A stretch of 64,000 nt of DNA. Origin: Eopsaltria australis (Eukaryota > Chordata > Aves > Passeriformes > Petroicidae). Positions 22,544-34,970 of this stretch are shown here, in pieces; within the stretch, counting starts at the first letter, position 1; every line of letters begins with the position of its first letter. The stretch spans positions 186,001-250,000 of the forward strand of contig JAVTVJ010001185.1 of NCBI GenBank assembly GCA_034509425.1, written 5' to 3'. Both the position numbers and the translations under genes were made by a program. The notes under the pieces are model-generated. The model searched no databases and was not told where the DNA came from. It saw nothing but the letters and a program-made list of their open reading frames with translations.

Positions 22544-22582
22544 CAGATTTTGGCTGCAGATTTTGGCTGCAGATTTTGGCTG
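22544..22582 (+). repeat. 13-bp tandem triplicate
   Basis: Three perfect head-to-tail copies of CAGATTTTGGCTG. It sits about 170 bp before the LTR fragment and may be internal to a larger degraded element. Confidence 0.9.
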
Positions 22583-22754
22583 CCCGGGTGTGGAGGGCGG
22601 TGCTGGGGGCAGGCCAGGGGCTGCAGGGCAGCCATGGGGAACAGGCCTGGGGTGCCAGTGCCAGGCACAGCATTCCCACCGGATCCAAAACACCTGCTGC
22701 CAGGCACGGCTCACACCCTCAGGGAGGGCGGCCGCTGGTGCCTCTCTGGAAATG

Positions 22755-23110
22755 TGTCTAAGGAAACAGAAAATGTGTTTTGCAGCAGCTGTGGAAGAGT
22801 GGGGGAACTGAGTGAGAAACAGCCCTGCAGACACCCAGGGCGGTGAGGGAGGAGTCAGAGCAAGAGGTCCAGCTGCAGGAGCAGATTCCCTGGAGCCCGG
22901 AGAGAAGCCCATGGTGAGGCACCCCATGGAGGTCCACGCTAGAACAGGTTTCCTGGCAGGACTTGGGACTGGAGCAGCCTGTTCCTGAAGGAATACGCCC
23001 TGTGGGAGGGAGCCATGCTGGGGCAGCTCATGGAGAGCTGCAGGCTGTGGGAGTGAGCCCGTGGTGAAGCAAAGGAACAGAGCGAGGCACAAAGAATGGC
23101 AGAGTGCAGA
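22755..23110 (+). mobile_element. Degraded avian LTR fragment, related to the one at 9.6-10.7 kb
   Basis: It contains GAGAAACAGCCCTGCAGACA, CATGGAGGTCCACGC, CAGGTTTCCTGGCAGGACTT, GGAGCAGCCTGTTCCTGAAG and GTGGGAGGGAGCCATGCTGG. These are the 'GGAGCAG...CTGAAGGA' blocks of avian ERVL-type LTR interiors and resemble the reverse complement of 9900-10400. No clear ends or target duplication; edges are approximate. Confidence 0.6.
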
Positions 23111-24094
23111 GTGCATTGTGTTTGGTTGAGCCAGCCCGTGGGTTGAGTACGAATGTACACAATTATTGTATTGTTGCAGGTGTTCTGTGAGACAGTGTTA
23201 CTCAGAATGTAATTGTTCTGGCATTTCATAGGGCCAGTGCTTAAATCTAGGGGGTGCTCAGGGAACAGGATTGTGTAAGGAATGCATGGAATTATTTTTA
23301 GGGAAAATCGTCTACATATTCCCTCTGCACAGATGAACTTTAATTCATGATTAACCTTTCTTTTAAACTTTGGATTATTTCTGGAGCTAATAGAAAGAAA
23401 AATTGGTTTCGCTGCCGGGTTATCTTCTTGGCTGTAAAGGCTTTATTGTCTACACTAAAGAAAGGTGATAGTTCCTGAGCGACAGCTATTTGGAGACTTC
23501 CAAAATAGAATAAATTATCATTTCTGACCTTAAATCATCTGTGGCATTCACTCCTTTAGAAATAGTGGGAACAGAGAGGAATGGTCTAGGATTTTATGAC
23601 ACAGTTCTGCTTGCACGGGTTTGAAAGCTTCAGCTGCAACCTGCGCTGCGGGCACTAGAGCGAGCTCGTGGTACGGTCAGGCTGCACCAAGTGCCCACAG
23701 TCACAGTACCACCCACAGGGAAACTACTGGAAACTACAGAAAAAAACCCATTGTTGAAGGCAGGCAAGGGAACGTGCATCAGATAAACAGTCTACACACA
23801 AGTAGACACAAGTTTTAAGTGTGGGAAATACTGTTGACTGTGCGCAGAAACAACCCATTGCACTGGAGGTGTGTTACTCTGTCACAGCACCAAATACCCT
23901 CACAACTAATTAAACTTCCGAAGTTTGTCTGTGTCATTTGAACACAGCTCAACAGAAAAGTGAACTTCGCAGCAGTGAGGGCCCCGGTGCAGATGGGCGT
24001 GTTTTGCAGAGAGAACATCGCTGATTGTGGTTTGGCTGTGCTGTGCTTGGCAGCAGGAGGAGGCTCTTTCCTGGGGGGGAGGAAGGGGGAGCGG

Positions 24095-24128
24095 TGAGTC
24101 AGATTGCAATTGCTCTTCCTGAGGAAGT
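24095..24128. promoter_or_regulatory. AP-1 / C/EBP / ETS-like motif cluster
   Basis: TGAGTCA (24095-24101), the palindrome ATTGCAAT (24103-24110) and GAGGAAGT (24121-24128) lie within 34 bp. Each matches a textbook core for AP-1, C/EBP and ETS/PU.1 respectively. It is a candidate enhancer between the two genes. Short motifs like these also occur by chance. Confidence 0.3.
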
Positions 24129-27100
24129 AACAGATTGAACCCTTAACATCTGTGAGCTTTGGTTCAGCCTCAGCTCTCAATATTTTGCTTATTGTTGCTA
24201 CAGCGTGTGGGATTGGGCTCCCACCTGGGAAAAGAAAGGGAAGTCTCCAGGATGCTGTGAGAGCAGCATCTAGTAAAGACTGGAAATACCCACAAGAACT
24301 CAGTGGTCATCCTTACAGTACCAATTTTATTTCCATAATACACCCAATGTAAATGTATCAATCTAGAGCAGCTCAGATGTATGGGCACTTCTGTAAACAC
24401 ATCCTAAGAGAACCTGGTTCATTTCCAGTGCTGATTCTGTCGCCAGTCTTTCACATTCCATAGTCTTCCATCTCCTATTTTTTATAGATGATGGGCTATT
24501 CAAGAACAGGACTTACTCTTGAATTTGCCTAGAAGTTAGGGTTACATGGCCCAAATAAAATCAGACACTGAGGTACTTCTATAGCAGAATTTGTTGTTTA
24601 GATACAAAAAAAACAAGTCTTGTTAACAAGTCAGGAACTTTTACAACTACCTTGTTTTGTGCATAGAGTGGGATTAGAATCAAGAGAGAGCTCACACTTC
24701 AAAACAATTAAGAGTTTCCTCAAAAGATTGGTATTCTGTCCTGTAAAACACAAAAGAAAGTGCACTGGAGAGACAGTACATCACTTCTGTATTTTATGTT
24801 TTTAAAGTGAAACTTGTCTGTATCAAAAAGATGCAAAGTACAAAGAACCACTCTGAATGGAAAGGTGTTTGATGGGTTCCCTCAGCAGTCAGAAGAACTT
24901 TGTTCCAAAAGTCATACAGCTGTCAGAAAACATCTGTGTCAGTCTAAAAAAGGTATGACAGTACTGCTGCTTACCAAACTGAGGTGATGGTAGGTGGAAA
25001 CATGAACAGAGTAGGTGTCAAGCCACAAACCAAGAACAGGTGCCATAGTGAGTTTTCAGTGATTGAGCTATAGTGTGGCAGTAATAGCAGGATATCCACA
25101 TTCCAAACACAGCCAGACAGGGTTTAAACTGGTTGAAACTGTAACAAAATAAGTGAGTTCAAAAAGGAGGACCAAATTTGTTGTAATTTTTCTCTTAGTG
25201 AGCAGTGTGGACTAGCATATATTTGTCATTAACATTTATACTGACATTTCAGACATTTTTCCTCAGGAAAAAATTGCCAAAAACCCCACACAGTACCTTG
25301 TAATACTGAATGTGATGATGTTTCTTTTGCTTCAATGCCTAGAGCAGGTAAGTTCTTTTCATTAACAGTAAATTTTCATGCTGTGCACTGAAACAAATTT
25401 GGTGTATGTTCTAACATCTTCTGACCAACAGGTTAGATAACTGGGTTGGGCTTTTTTTCTTTGACAAGTCTTTTTTAAACTAAGGGCTTGCATGTGTTGT
25501 GGGCGCTGTGGGAATTCTTTATCCCATTAGAAATGGTTTCTACAGTCTCCTGCTGGAGATGGTGAGCACCTTGGAAACTTTTATTCAGGGGGAATAAAAG
25601 AATTGACTGACTTTCTTTTACTCTGTATTTTTTAACGTTGCTAAAAGATCTGTTTGGATTATAAGGATCATTTTCAAGTACTTTATTTGCTTGCTAAATG
25701 GTTTTGCTCATGGCAATTTGCAGAGGGCTACTCACTGGGAACAAAGACTTCTCTACAAACATGATTGAAGGGGAAGATGTTTCTTGCCATGACCAGGAAC
25801 TAGATACTGAATCCACAATAAAAACTATAGCACCTTTCACTGAATATTGCAAAAGCTTGGCCTTCAACAGACGGTGCCTCCCCATAGCCTTAGTGCTGTA
25901 AAAGTCCCTGGGGTTTTGAAGACAGATGCTTTTTGCTGTGACCAAAGACGCCGTGCTTGCAGCCAGGTCATCCTCCCCATTTCCCCTCTCCCTCTCTGCA
26001 GGCATTCTCTGGCTGCCAGTGCAGAGAGGTCATTGACTGGTCTCAGGCCCTGAGCTGGTCATTGAGGGCTCTCAGCACTGAGTTGGTCACAGGTTTATCT
26101 CACAGAAACCAACTGTATGGCTCAGCTCACCATAGTAATTACTCTCTCAGTGAAAGTGTTTAGACAAAACTACTTAGAAACCCCCACTGAGAAATTCTTC
26201 ATAGCTTGAATATAATATTTCTATTGATTCCTTTCATCTGCAGGAACAGGTTAGAGTAGTATTTACATTCCAGCTTGCATTCTCTTGCCTTCTTTTATTT
26301 TTCTGTGAGCCTACAGCAATTAGTAAGTGGGGGGGGTTTGCCATTGAATCCATTGTTTGTCACCCTCAGAACGTGAAAAGCAGCTTTCCTGATGAGATGT
26401 TGAGGAGCAGCCTACTGCGTAGTTAACAGTGCACACATTCTTATGCACCAACTGCAAATGTAAATGCAAACATTTTTATAGCTGTTGTCAACAACCCACA
26501 TCACAGGAGGTCTCATATCCCTGTTTTGGCAAGAAACATTAATTTTGGCATTTGTTGCACATACCACTCAATTAAGTGGAAAATTCAAGCAGGGGGCACA
26601 AACAGAGTGCTATGGAAGCTCTCCATTTGATTCCATCAGGGACTTGGGATTTAAGGGAGACCGAAGCCCTGGGTCAGCCAGGGCTTGGTGGACTGCTGAG
26701 CAGGTATGAAGCAACGCAGTAGTAGAACAAACTTTTGAAGCAGAAACTAGTTACTTGTGCACATACAGCTTTGAAAATGCATCTTGTGGTGAAATGTTAG
26801 GGAGGTGCCAGCAAAAGGTTATGGTGTTACTCCCATAACACAACCACACTATTTCATGCTAAATGATTCTTCATGAAAAATCCATTAAATGGGTCTCCTT
26901 GAAGGGAGAAAAAAAAAGAAAAAAGACAATAAAATGCCACAAGGACTAAAAATGAGAACTAAAACAGGAGGTAGAAAGACTGGCAAATAACCATTTGTCA
27001 CATTCTGTGGAAATCAGGTGCATATTTGCACTACTACCAAGTTATGAGTAAACAGATTCTACAGATGAGCTGAATCTTTAATGCATAGATGGAAGACTTG

Positions 27101-30100
27101 AAATGCCTCCTGAGAAAACTGATTTGGTGCAGTTGTTTCCTGAATTAACAGCCATATTGAGATTTAGAACTGCCAAGAATTCCAAGAGGTTCTGCTCGTA
27201 GAATAAATCCAGGCAGCTCCTTTAATGAACATAAAGTGTGCACAAAACATAAGTTGCTTTTAAACTGTGCATTCTAAAGTGTCCTCTTCTCTCAAGCTGC
27301 CACCAAGGACATTTTACAGTTCTTAATCCAAATTTTACAGAAGTTTTTCTGTGCACAACAAACATTCATTTCTCCCAGATTCAAAGCAGAGTTCCAGTTG
27401 TCTCTCAGAAATACCCACTCTGCCAGCTTCCATCCCAGCCATCCCAAGAATGCAAATGAAAGTGAAATAGCACTGGTTTAGACTGTCTTTATTCCATTAT
27501 GAGAATTCATCCCTAACCTAAGTAAAGAACAATTTTAGTCAAGAATACCTGAAGTACTGAATAGCCTTCTGTCTAGAAGCAAGATGGAGAATAGTCAACT
27601 AACAACATAAACACTTTTTTCTGTAGTTCGCTTGTACTCCTCTTCAGCACTTGCTCTCCTAATCAGAAATAAGGTGGAAAGTGAAAATACCCCAGCCAAG
27701 GTTCTCCTAGCTCCAACGAGAGCAAAGATTAGTTTTCTTTGATACTGTTTTATAAAGGCCCTTCTTCCCTGTTTCCATATTTTGTAGCATGGGCCTCTCA
27801 GTTCTAGCTTTGGGGTAAACTGTAGATTATAGTGTCATAGGATATTAGAAGTGTAGGATTAAATATATTGTCTTACTCAGACAAAGCTAAATGCCTGTGC
27901 TTACAGCAGGCAGTAGTCCTTATCACAGTGTGGATGAGATCTTTGTCTCATCACAGCCCTTCCTCCCAGAAAAGTGCTGATCTTTTCTTTCCACTTTTCC
28001 CTAATAGTTTCTCATATGATGGCACAGCAAATGTACCTTTGGGAGTGTCCATACCACTGAAATCAAGTTAGGCAGCCTGTAACTGAGACAGCTTTTTGGT
28101 TGGGCAGAGACTCACTTTAGTTTCAAGGATGAGATAATTTTTCGGTTGCTGAATTATCAAGATCCTTGAGATACAGAACCAGCTCTCTTGAAAGTAACAG
28201 CTGATCTCATGTCATGTCTCTGGACCCATGCACTTATTCCCCCTCTGGCTCAAAGCCTCGTGGAGTAATAAACCAGTCAGCCTCAGTCTCTTTTATTTCT
28301 GCAGTCTCTTAGTAGGCCTAGGAGATCATACACAGTTGTGACTCTCCACAAAAATAAAACCGAACCCCTAATGAACAAAGCAAAAAACCACAGCATCTCC
28401 ATTCCAGTCAGTGAAGTAAGCTGAAAGCATCAGCTCAGTGCTTCTGGAATGGGGAAAGACTGTCCTTTCATGTCACAGAAACCCTTAATTAACAGTAGGC
28501 TATCAACAGCCAGGGGACTTTCTTCTCAGAAGCCTAGCCAAGCCCAGGTACTGAAATAGATTCCCTGAATAAAAGAGTAAATCCTGCTCAAGAAAGCCAA
28601 GTAGTTTTTCAACACTATTCAGTAATGGAGCATAACTAGTGCATTGTTATTCCCACACAAGAGAAGAAGGGTTGGTGGTATGTGGGCTCTACTTGAGCTG
28701 ATTTATTCCATCTGCACCACCATACTCCCTGTATTAGAAAAACCTCCCACAACTTAAATGTAACAGTATTTTTCATCTACCATTAGCTGCAGCTTGGCCA
28801 GAACAATCAACAATAAATGTATTCTGAAAAAATGTACTTCAAAATGTCCCACAAATGTCTTGCAAATGAAGAGTTTTAGGTTGCCAGGAGGTGCTGGCAG
28901 AACCTGGAGAACAACTCTGTGAAAAGCAAACAATTTTTCTCTTAGAATGACCTGAATTTATGAAAACCTTCAGAATTATATCCACGAAGAACTTTCTTTA
29001 TGGGACACAAAACACCTACAGACTAATGAAAAAACCCCAAGGTATCTAGGAAGCATGATATGATGCACAAGGCCAGCTGCTATTTTGTTTCTGCTTATAT
29101 TTATGTGCACAATAAAAACACATTTTAAACCCAAATATTTAATACAAACTGAAATAGGAATTAATGTGTCATGAAGCCAAAGAAAAGTATGATTTTAAAA
29201 TGCAGTGTTAAGATTTTTAGAGTAGATAGTGGAATGCCTTACATGTAAAAGTAATTTATATCTAAATCACAGTAACTATAGGAAGCGATGTCTTTATCCT
29301 CCACCTACCATACCAAGACTTTCCCACAGGGGAGAACAACAAATAGCAAATAAGTTTTGACTGCTTGGGAAAACTGGGCAAGTAAAGTACCTTCTTAATT
29401 ACATTATAGTCTGCTTCTTTGTTTGATACTGTGTAATTATGATACATCCCAAAGTTATAAGATGCCTCTTTACAATTTGCTCCCTAATAGAGAGAAATGC
29501 CGTAAGGGATGTTTCTCCAGAAACTGGTGTTGTGCTGGCAAGTAGAAATTTACAGATGGTTAGAAGATAAACATCAGCACCTGTATTTCCCAAGCTCACA
29601 AGAAAAAGTGGGTATTGACTCGGGTATGTCTTGCCCATGTATTTCAACCTTAAAATTGGAAAACAGAACTCTGAATAATAAAACTGAGTATTAAGAAAAG
29701 AGGGGCCACTTCAGCCATTTGTAGTTTAAACACTAAAAAAAATCTGATTTATTATACAGACTGAGCACTATTGTAACTGAGAAAGAAAGCTCTTTGACAC
29801 AGCGTGCATGGGGATACTATTCCTTTATTTTTATAGACAAAAAAATCACATTAACCTATAATATTTAATACTATATATGAATTACAAAGCTGCAATATAA
29901 TTTCAAATGCAGCATGCAAAATTCAGCATGAAAAGATTAGAATATTAGAATAGATAATTATTTCAGAACTTCTTTCAAATGCAGGTTTTCTTGTTGTGTT
30001 GGGTTTGGTGTCTTTTTTTGCACAAACTGGAAATAACTACATTACCGAGTCTAAACTTTCTGAGTAATAGTCACAGTGTGGTTTTGCACAGCAATTTGGT

Positions 30101-33100
30101 TTTAAGATAAATAGGAAACTTTCCCCTCCCAAAAGAAGTTTCATTTATGTGAAAAACATAAAAGTAAGATATTACAGAACTTTTATGGACAACTATAATC
30201 TCTTTTGACAGTTGTTTTATCCAGAGCACAGATGTTTGCCACTTAACCATGAATGTTGGCTGACCTGCCCAAATCTCAATAAAAAGCAGTTGTAACAAAG
30301 TTTTTCTGCAAATGGTTATGCAAACAGGAATCTTCATCTCATGTATATGAAGTGTACACTCTGTAATACATTCAAAAGCACTTCTGGAAAAAAACAAAAG
30401 GCTCAGAAGTATATGTACTGAAATCACAGCTAAATGCTTACTACACTGATGAGGGTATAGATTATAGCCAAAACAGTATTAACTGCTAAATTAAGATACA
30501 AATTATTCTTCCAGAGATCAAATTACGTTGCCAACTCAACCTTCCCCCCTCGCCCCCAAAGAAAAACTGAACAAAACAGGCAAGCAGAGTTTATTTATTA
30601 TGTTTTTCCATTAATTGAAGCAGGTAATATATTCTATCTACTCTTTTCGTCAGATTACCATGTAATGTAATCCTAGGGTAAAAACAGTAGCAAAGAGTTG
30701 ACCTGTCTCAAGAGTAGTTCAGCTGCTCAGAAGGGCAGCAAAAGGCAAAGGTAAGCTATGGTGGCAGCCAATGCTCATCATCGAGAGCCCATATGAGCCC
30801 ATGCAATGTACAGCTTACAACTTACCATCCTTCTCTTAACACCGTCCTCTCTGACAATGAGGTGGGGTGGATCCCTCTCTGCTGGACTCTGAAAATCAGC
30901 ACACTCTGGTCCCTTGAAGAGCTACATGCAGAATTCCAGTTTACCTTCAAATAGTCACATTATAGACATTACAGCTGGAAGGGGCTGGAAAGTGACTGAA
31001 GCCAACTGCCATCACAATCAGTTCCCTGTTTTGTTGGGAAAATGTAATCTTACCAGGGAGAGATATGAGAAAGCAATTGGCAATCTCCTCACTCCATTGT
31101 TTTACAAGAATTTATGGGTGGGGTTAAATCTTTTTTTAGAAGAGACATGATTTGATATTTTTCTATCAGGGGGAAAAAAAAACCAACAAAACCACAAATC
31201 ACCCCACATCAGCTGCTGAAAGCTTCCAGATTCCTGATGATCTCTGTACCTCTGAAATGGAGATAAATCTCAAGAGAACTCAAGGCCAAGAATAAGGCTT
31301 GTAATTTACCCAGTTGTGTCTTTAAGTTTGTCTGTGCATACAAACATAATTAAGGGGTGGCCAAAAGTTCCAGCAAATCCTTTCTAAAGTGGCCCACACA
31401 AAATGGCCGATAACCTCCCTATATTTGGTTTTCATTGTATGGATGAGATCATGTTTGTTTACATCTTGCAAAATGTATCCAAGGTCTGACATAGCAGTTT
31501 TTCAATGCCTCTAGAAGGCTGAAAAATTAGTTTTAAGTTCCAGAACTTCAACAACGTGTATTTTGATGGCATTAGGCTTTACATATTAAGCATTGAAAAG
31601 ACATTAAAAATACACATTACCTGAGGTACTGACATTTAAACATCCATTATAAAATGAATCTATGATGACTGGATTTTAATGTATTAACAATTATTACTCT
31701 ATTAAAACACAGTATTATCAATTTTGCAATACTAAATTATGGCTACCCATAATTAAACAGTACCACTGTAACCTTTTTTAAAATCTTGACTATATCGAAT
31801 TCCTGCTAGAGGGTCAATGCCTTCATACAAGTGTACTACAGGGGAAAATGTTGTCAGCTAATTTCTGAATTCTCATAGTTAAAGCTACTATTTATGTATG
31901 CTGCAGGTAAAAAAAATTAACTGCAAAAGTATACAGCTTGAGTGCTATGTCACATCAGAAGTACATGGTAGGTGTTTGGAAACCCAACACAACTGGTTTC
32001 TTTCATCAGTTTGGAACTCACTTTTTTGTAAATAAAAATGAATGCCCAACAAGAACCATTGTTACAGCATCTCAGAAGAATGCAACTCAATTGTGAGCTT
32101 AATGTAAGTTTTCTTAGCTGTCAAGTTTTCATGCTTATAATTGGATCTCCATGGGCAACCTTCACTTTTTCTAACAAGCAAATGGCCAGATAGTACAGCT
32201 CAGTAGAAAGGTCCTGGGTACTGAAAATATACATGGCTCATATACATGTAAGTAGGTGTTAATTATCAACATTATCAATTATCAAAGATTATTTCAGCAA
32301 TTTTTATCCCACAGAAAATTCAAATTTGAGCAATCAAAATATTCTGGGTCATGGCCAAAGATAATCTGTGCTTTACACAGCATACACATGTAATACATCT
32401 GGTTTTAAACAAAGTGCTCTCCCCTCCTTTCAGTAACTGTTACCATTTATTATAAACTATGCTATTTTTGGGAGAATCGGGACGGAATTTAAAGATAGGA
32501 TTTATAGATAAAGCTGTTTTAGTGCCTAGAAGTCAAGTTCCTTTTTATTCTCACCCTAGGAAGAAGAATTGTTAAAGAAAACAGCTTTCTCTTTCTAGGT
32601 AGGAAGAGAAAATAAATACACCAGAAACTAAACTCTTTACAATCTGTGTGATTTTCTCCGTGATGCTGCATTATACCTGACTTCTGATGGACAGAAACAC
32701 AGTGTCTTTACTGTTTAGGTAAAACATGGGAAGGGATCTTACATATTCCTTTAGCTGTCAACCTAATAATTTACTTCTTGGCAAATTCTATCCTTACATC
32801 AGTTCCCAGTTGTTTCCAGACTAGTAGTACATCAATCTTCATTCTCTGCTGAACACCTCTGGCTTTCTTAAAATGACTTCACGTTTTGAACACATTGCTC
32901 TGGTACATTTCTAGGAATACTGAGAGCTTAATGACCAACCTAACATGAATAAAACTTAAATTTCTTTCTTAAAAATCACAAGTAATGCTGAAACCGTAAG
33001 TCAGACCTTGCAATGCTCTTGTTGCTGGTACCATTTAGAATTTAAAATGTGACAAGAGGAAAAAAAGAAGACAAGAGAAGTTTGGAGTGCAAATATTCTT

Positions 33101-33342
33101 TGGTTTACTCGTTAAAACAAAAGAACACAGCAAACAGCAACACTGGCAATTAAATAAACAGCAAATTCTTTATATGCTTCCTAACAAAAGGTCTTTGGCT
33201 GTTTGAAATGTATTAACTTCATGCTTTTAAGTACATTACAGTGTCAAGAAAGTCACATTTTTTATCCCCAATGTCAAGGCAGAGAGAAGATGAGGAAGAA
33301 AAAGAAGGATAAAAGGTCGGAAGTAAGAAAAGAAGAAAAAAC

Positions 33343-34404
33343 TTTATTCAAAACTCCATTTTTCCATTAGTTAAATAGTATATAACACAATGATAACACT
33401 AATTTCTGTTTCTAGTTTAATTGTACACAAAGCAAATTGGCTTGCAATTTATTTATCAACTTTGGTGAATTCACATCATCATACACATCAGACTAGTATA
33501 TCAAATATACTGACTCACATCTTTTCAAAAAGATTTGTGACCCTTCCAACCCAAATGATTGATTCTATGATTCTACTAGCAGAATTCTAAATACCTTAAG
33601 GAATTGCACAGAGAAGTCACTGTGTTCTATCTTATCATAGGCAGAGTTAAAATTCTGTACCACAAGCAGTTTCCTGGGAATGCTCTTCCCCAATTCAGCT
33701 ATTTTTCTGTAGCTTATTCCTCAAATAATCCCCATGTAGTCAAAGGAAGTAAGCACCTGTGCAAGGTCTATAAGGATCTCCACTTGGGAGACCCTGCCTT
33801 GCAGACAGGAAGTTTTCACCTCTGAGCTGGAGATGCACAAGCCTGCTGTTAAGACTCTATGTGACAGCATCACTGATTTTATTTAAAACTCAATGCTTCA
33901 TAATGGCAACACTAGGAAGCTGTTATCTGTGCAGAGAGCATAAAAGACTATAACTGAATCAAATATGTCTATTTTACAAGTAAATGAAAGAAATTACAGA
34001 GGGTACCATCACCATGATAGTTTGTTACCAACATTACTGGATTCTGATAGTTTAGAATTAATTCTGTAAATCTATGAAAGATGCGGATTGTCTGACAGGA
34101 TATTGTTTTGGTTTGTATATCTGTCTTGCAAAACTCTTACTCTACTTGAACCATTCTGTTTGATTGTCTTTATCAAGCTGTTTTCATAGGCAAAGCACAG
34201 TAAAAAAAGTCATGTGCAGGTTTTCTTCCAGATGGACTGTGAATAGCAACAGATAGCGCATAGTAAGATATCAATTAATAAAGATATTTAGGAAAGATTT
34301 GTCATAATGTAAAAAAACCTCTTTGCATGCTCCCTTATTCCTTCATAAATCAACAGTGTTCCATCTACAAATAACTCATAGGTAGTCACCTCTAATACAA
34401 GTAC
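33343..34404 (-). other. TNFAIP8: Putative TNFAIP8 3' UTR
   Basis: After the TNFAIP8 stop codon the minus strand stays non-coding and offers AATAAA at 33878-33883, 33448-33453 and 33343-33348 (a further one at 32446-32451). The first would give a 3' UTR of roughly 0.5 kb and the others about 1 kb. Which is used cannot be told from sequence alone. A CR1 fragment at 33538-33580 falls inside the longer versions. Confidence 0.45.
33538..33580 (+). mobile_element. CR1 LINE 3' terminus, short fragment
   Basis: CCCTTCCAACCCAAATGATT followed by GATTCTATGATTCTA is the 3' end and terminal ATTCTATG repeat of CR1. It is in plus orientation, opposite to TNFAIP8. No recognisable upstream CR1 body. Confidence 0.8.
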
Positions 34405-34970
34405 TTATATGTTCCCCTCATCTAGCATTTTGTTGACCCCATCACAAAGTTTCTGCAAATGGATTTTATAAGGTCCAAAGGGATTGTACAAGGCAGCCAA
34501 AAATTCACAATCAGAGAAGTGATCAAACACATTGTTGACGCGTCCGTGTGACTTGGCAGTTAGGTGACGCTGAATGATTTCATGAAGCAGCTCTCTACAT
34601 TCATTTAACAGTTTGGACAAAAAGTTCCTGTCAAAGGTATAATCCACCTGATGGAAACTGACCACGGTCTTAGCCAGCTGATGAACCTTCTTCTTGAATC
34701 TCTCCATCAGTGCTATTTCATCCTGATTAAATTGGTTGTTCCTGTAGAGAATTGCCAATTTGAGGACTATTTTAATGAGGTTTTTTATTATCTTCTCTGC
34801 TTCTTTTTTATTTTGTGTATATTCCCTTGTTACTCTGTAAAGCTCATCTAAAACATCACTGCTTGTATCATCGATCAAAGTAGTTGCTATTGATTTGGAC
34901 ACCATTTTTCCAAGGATCTTCTTCTGGGCCTGAATGGCCAGACTTTTGGAATTGAAGACATCTGTGGCCA
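34405..34970 (-). CDS. TNFAIP8: TNFAIP8 main coding exon
   Basis: 566 bp from acceptor CCCCTAG to stop TAA at 34405-34407. It encodes 187 residues starting [15 protein letters not shown], which includes the entire TIPE helical bundle. The open frame extends 14 codons further into the intron (from 35010), but the AG acceptor and the family N-terminus place the exon edge at 34970. Because the exon begins with TG, an alternative first exon ending in A would create an ATG directly before ATDVF. Confidence 0.97.

Larger units (their letters stand above)
22171..33300. other. Intergenic region between HSD17B4 and TNFAIP8
   Basis: About 11 kb without a recognisable gene on either strand. It contains a 13-bp triplicate (22544-22582), a degraded LTR fragment (22755-23110) and a regulatory-like motif cluster (24095-24128). 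The rest, 24.2-33.3 kb, is AT-rich sequence in which I recognise nothing. Some of the right part could be TNFAIP8 3' UTR. Confidence 0.7.

Noticed and set aside
30950..31010. Possible CR1 3' end (CAGCTGGAAGGGGCTGGAAA)
   Set aside because: Only a short, poor resemblance, with no terminal repeat or upstream CR1 sequence.
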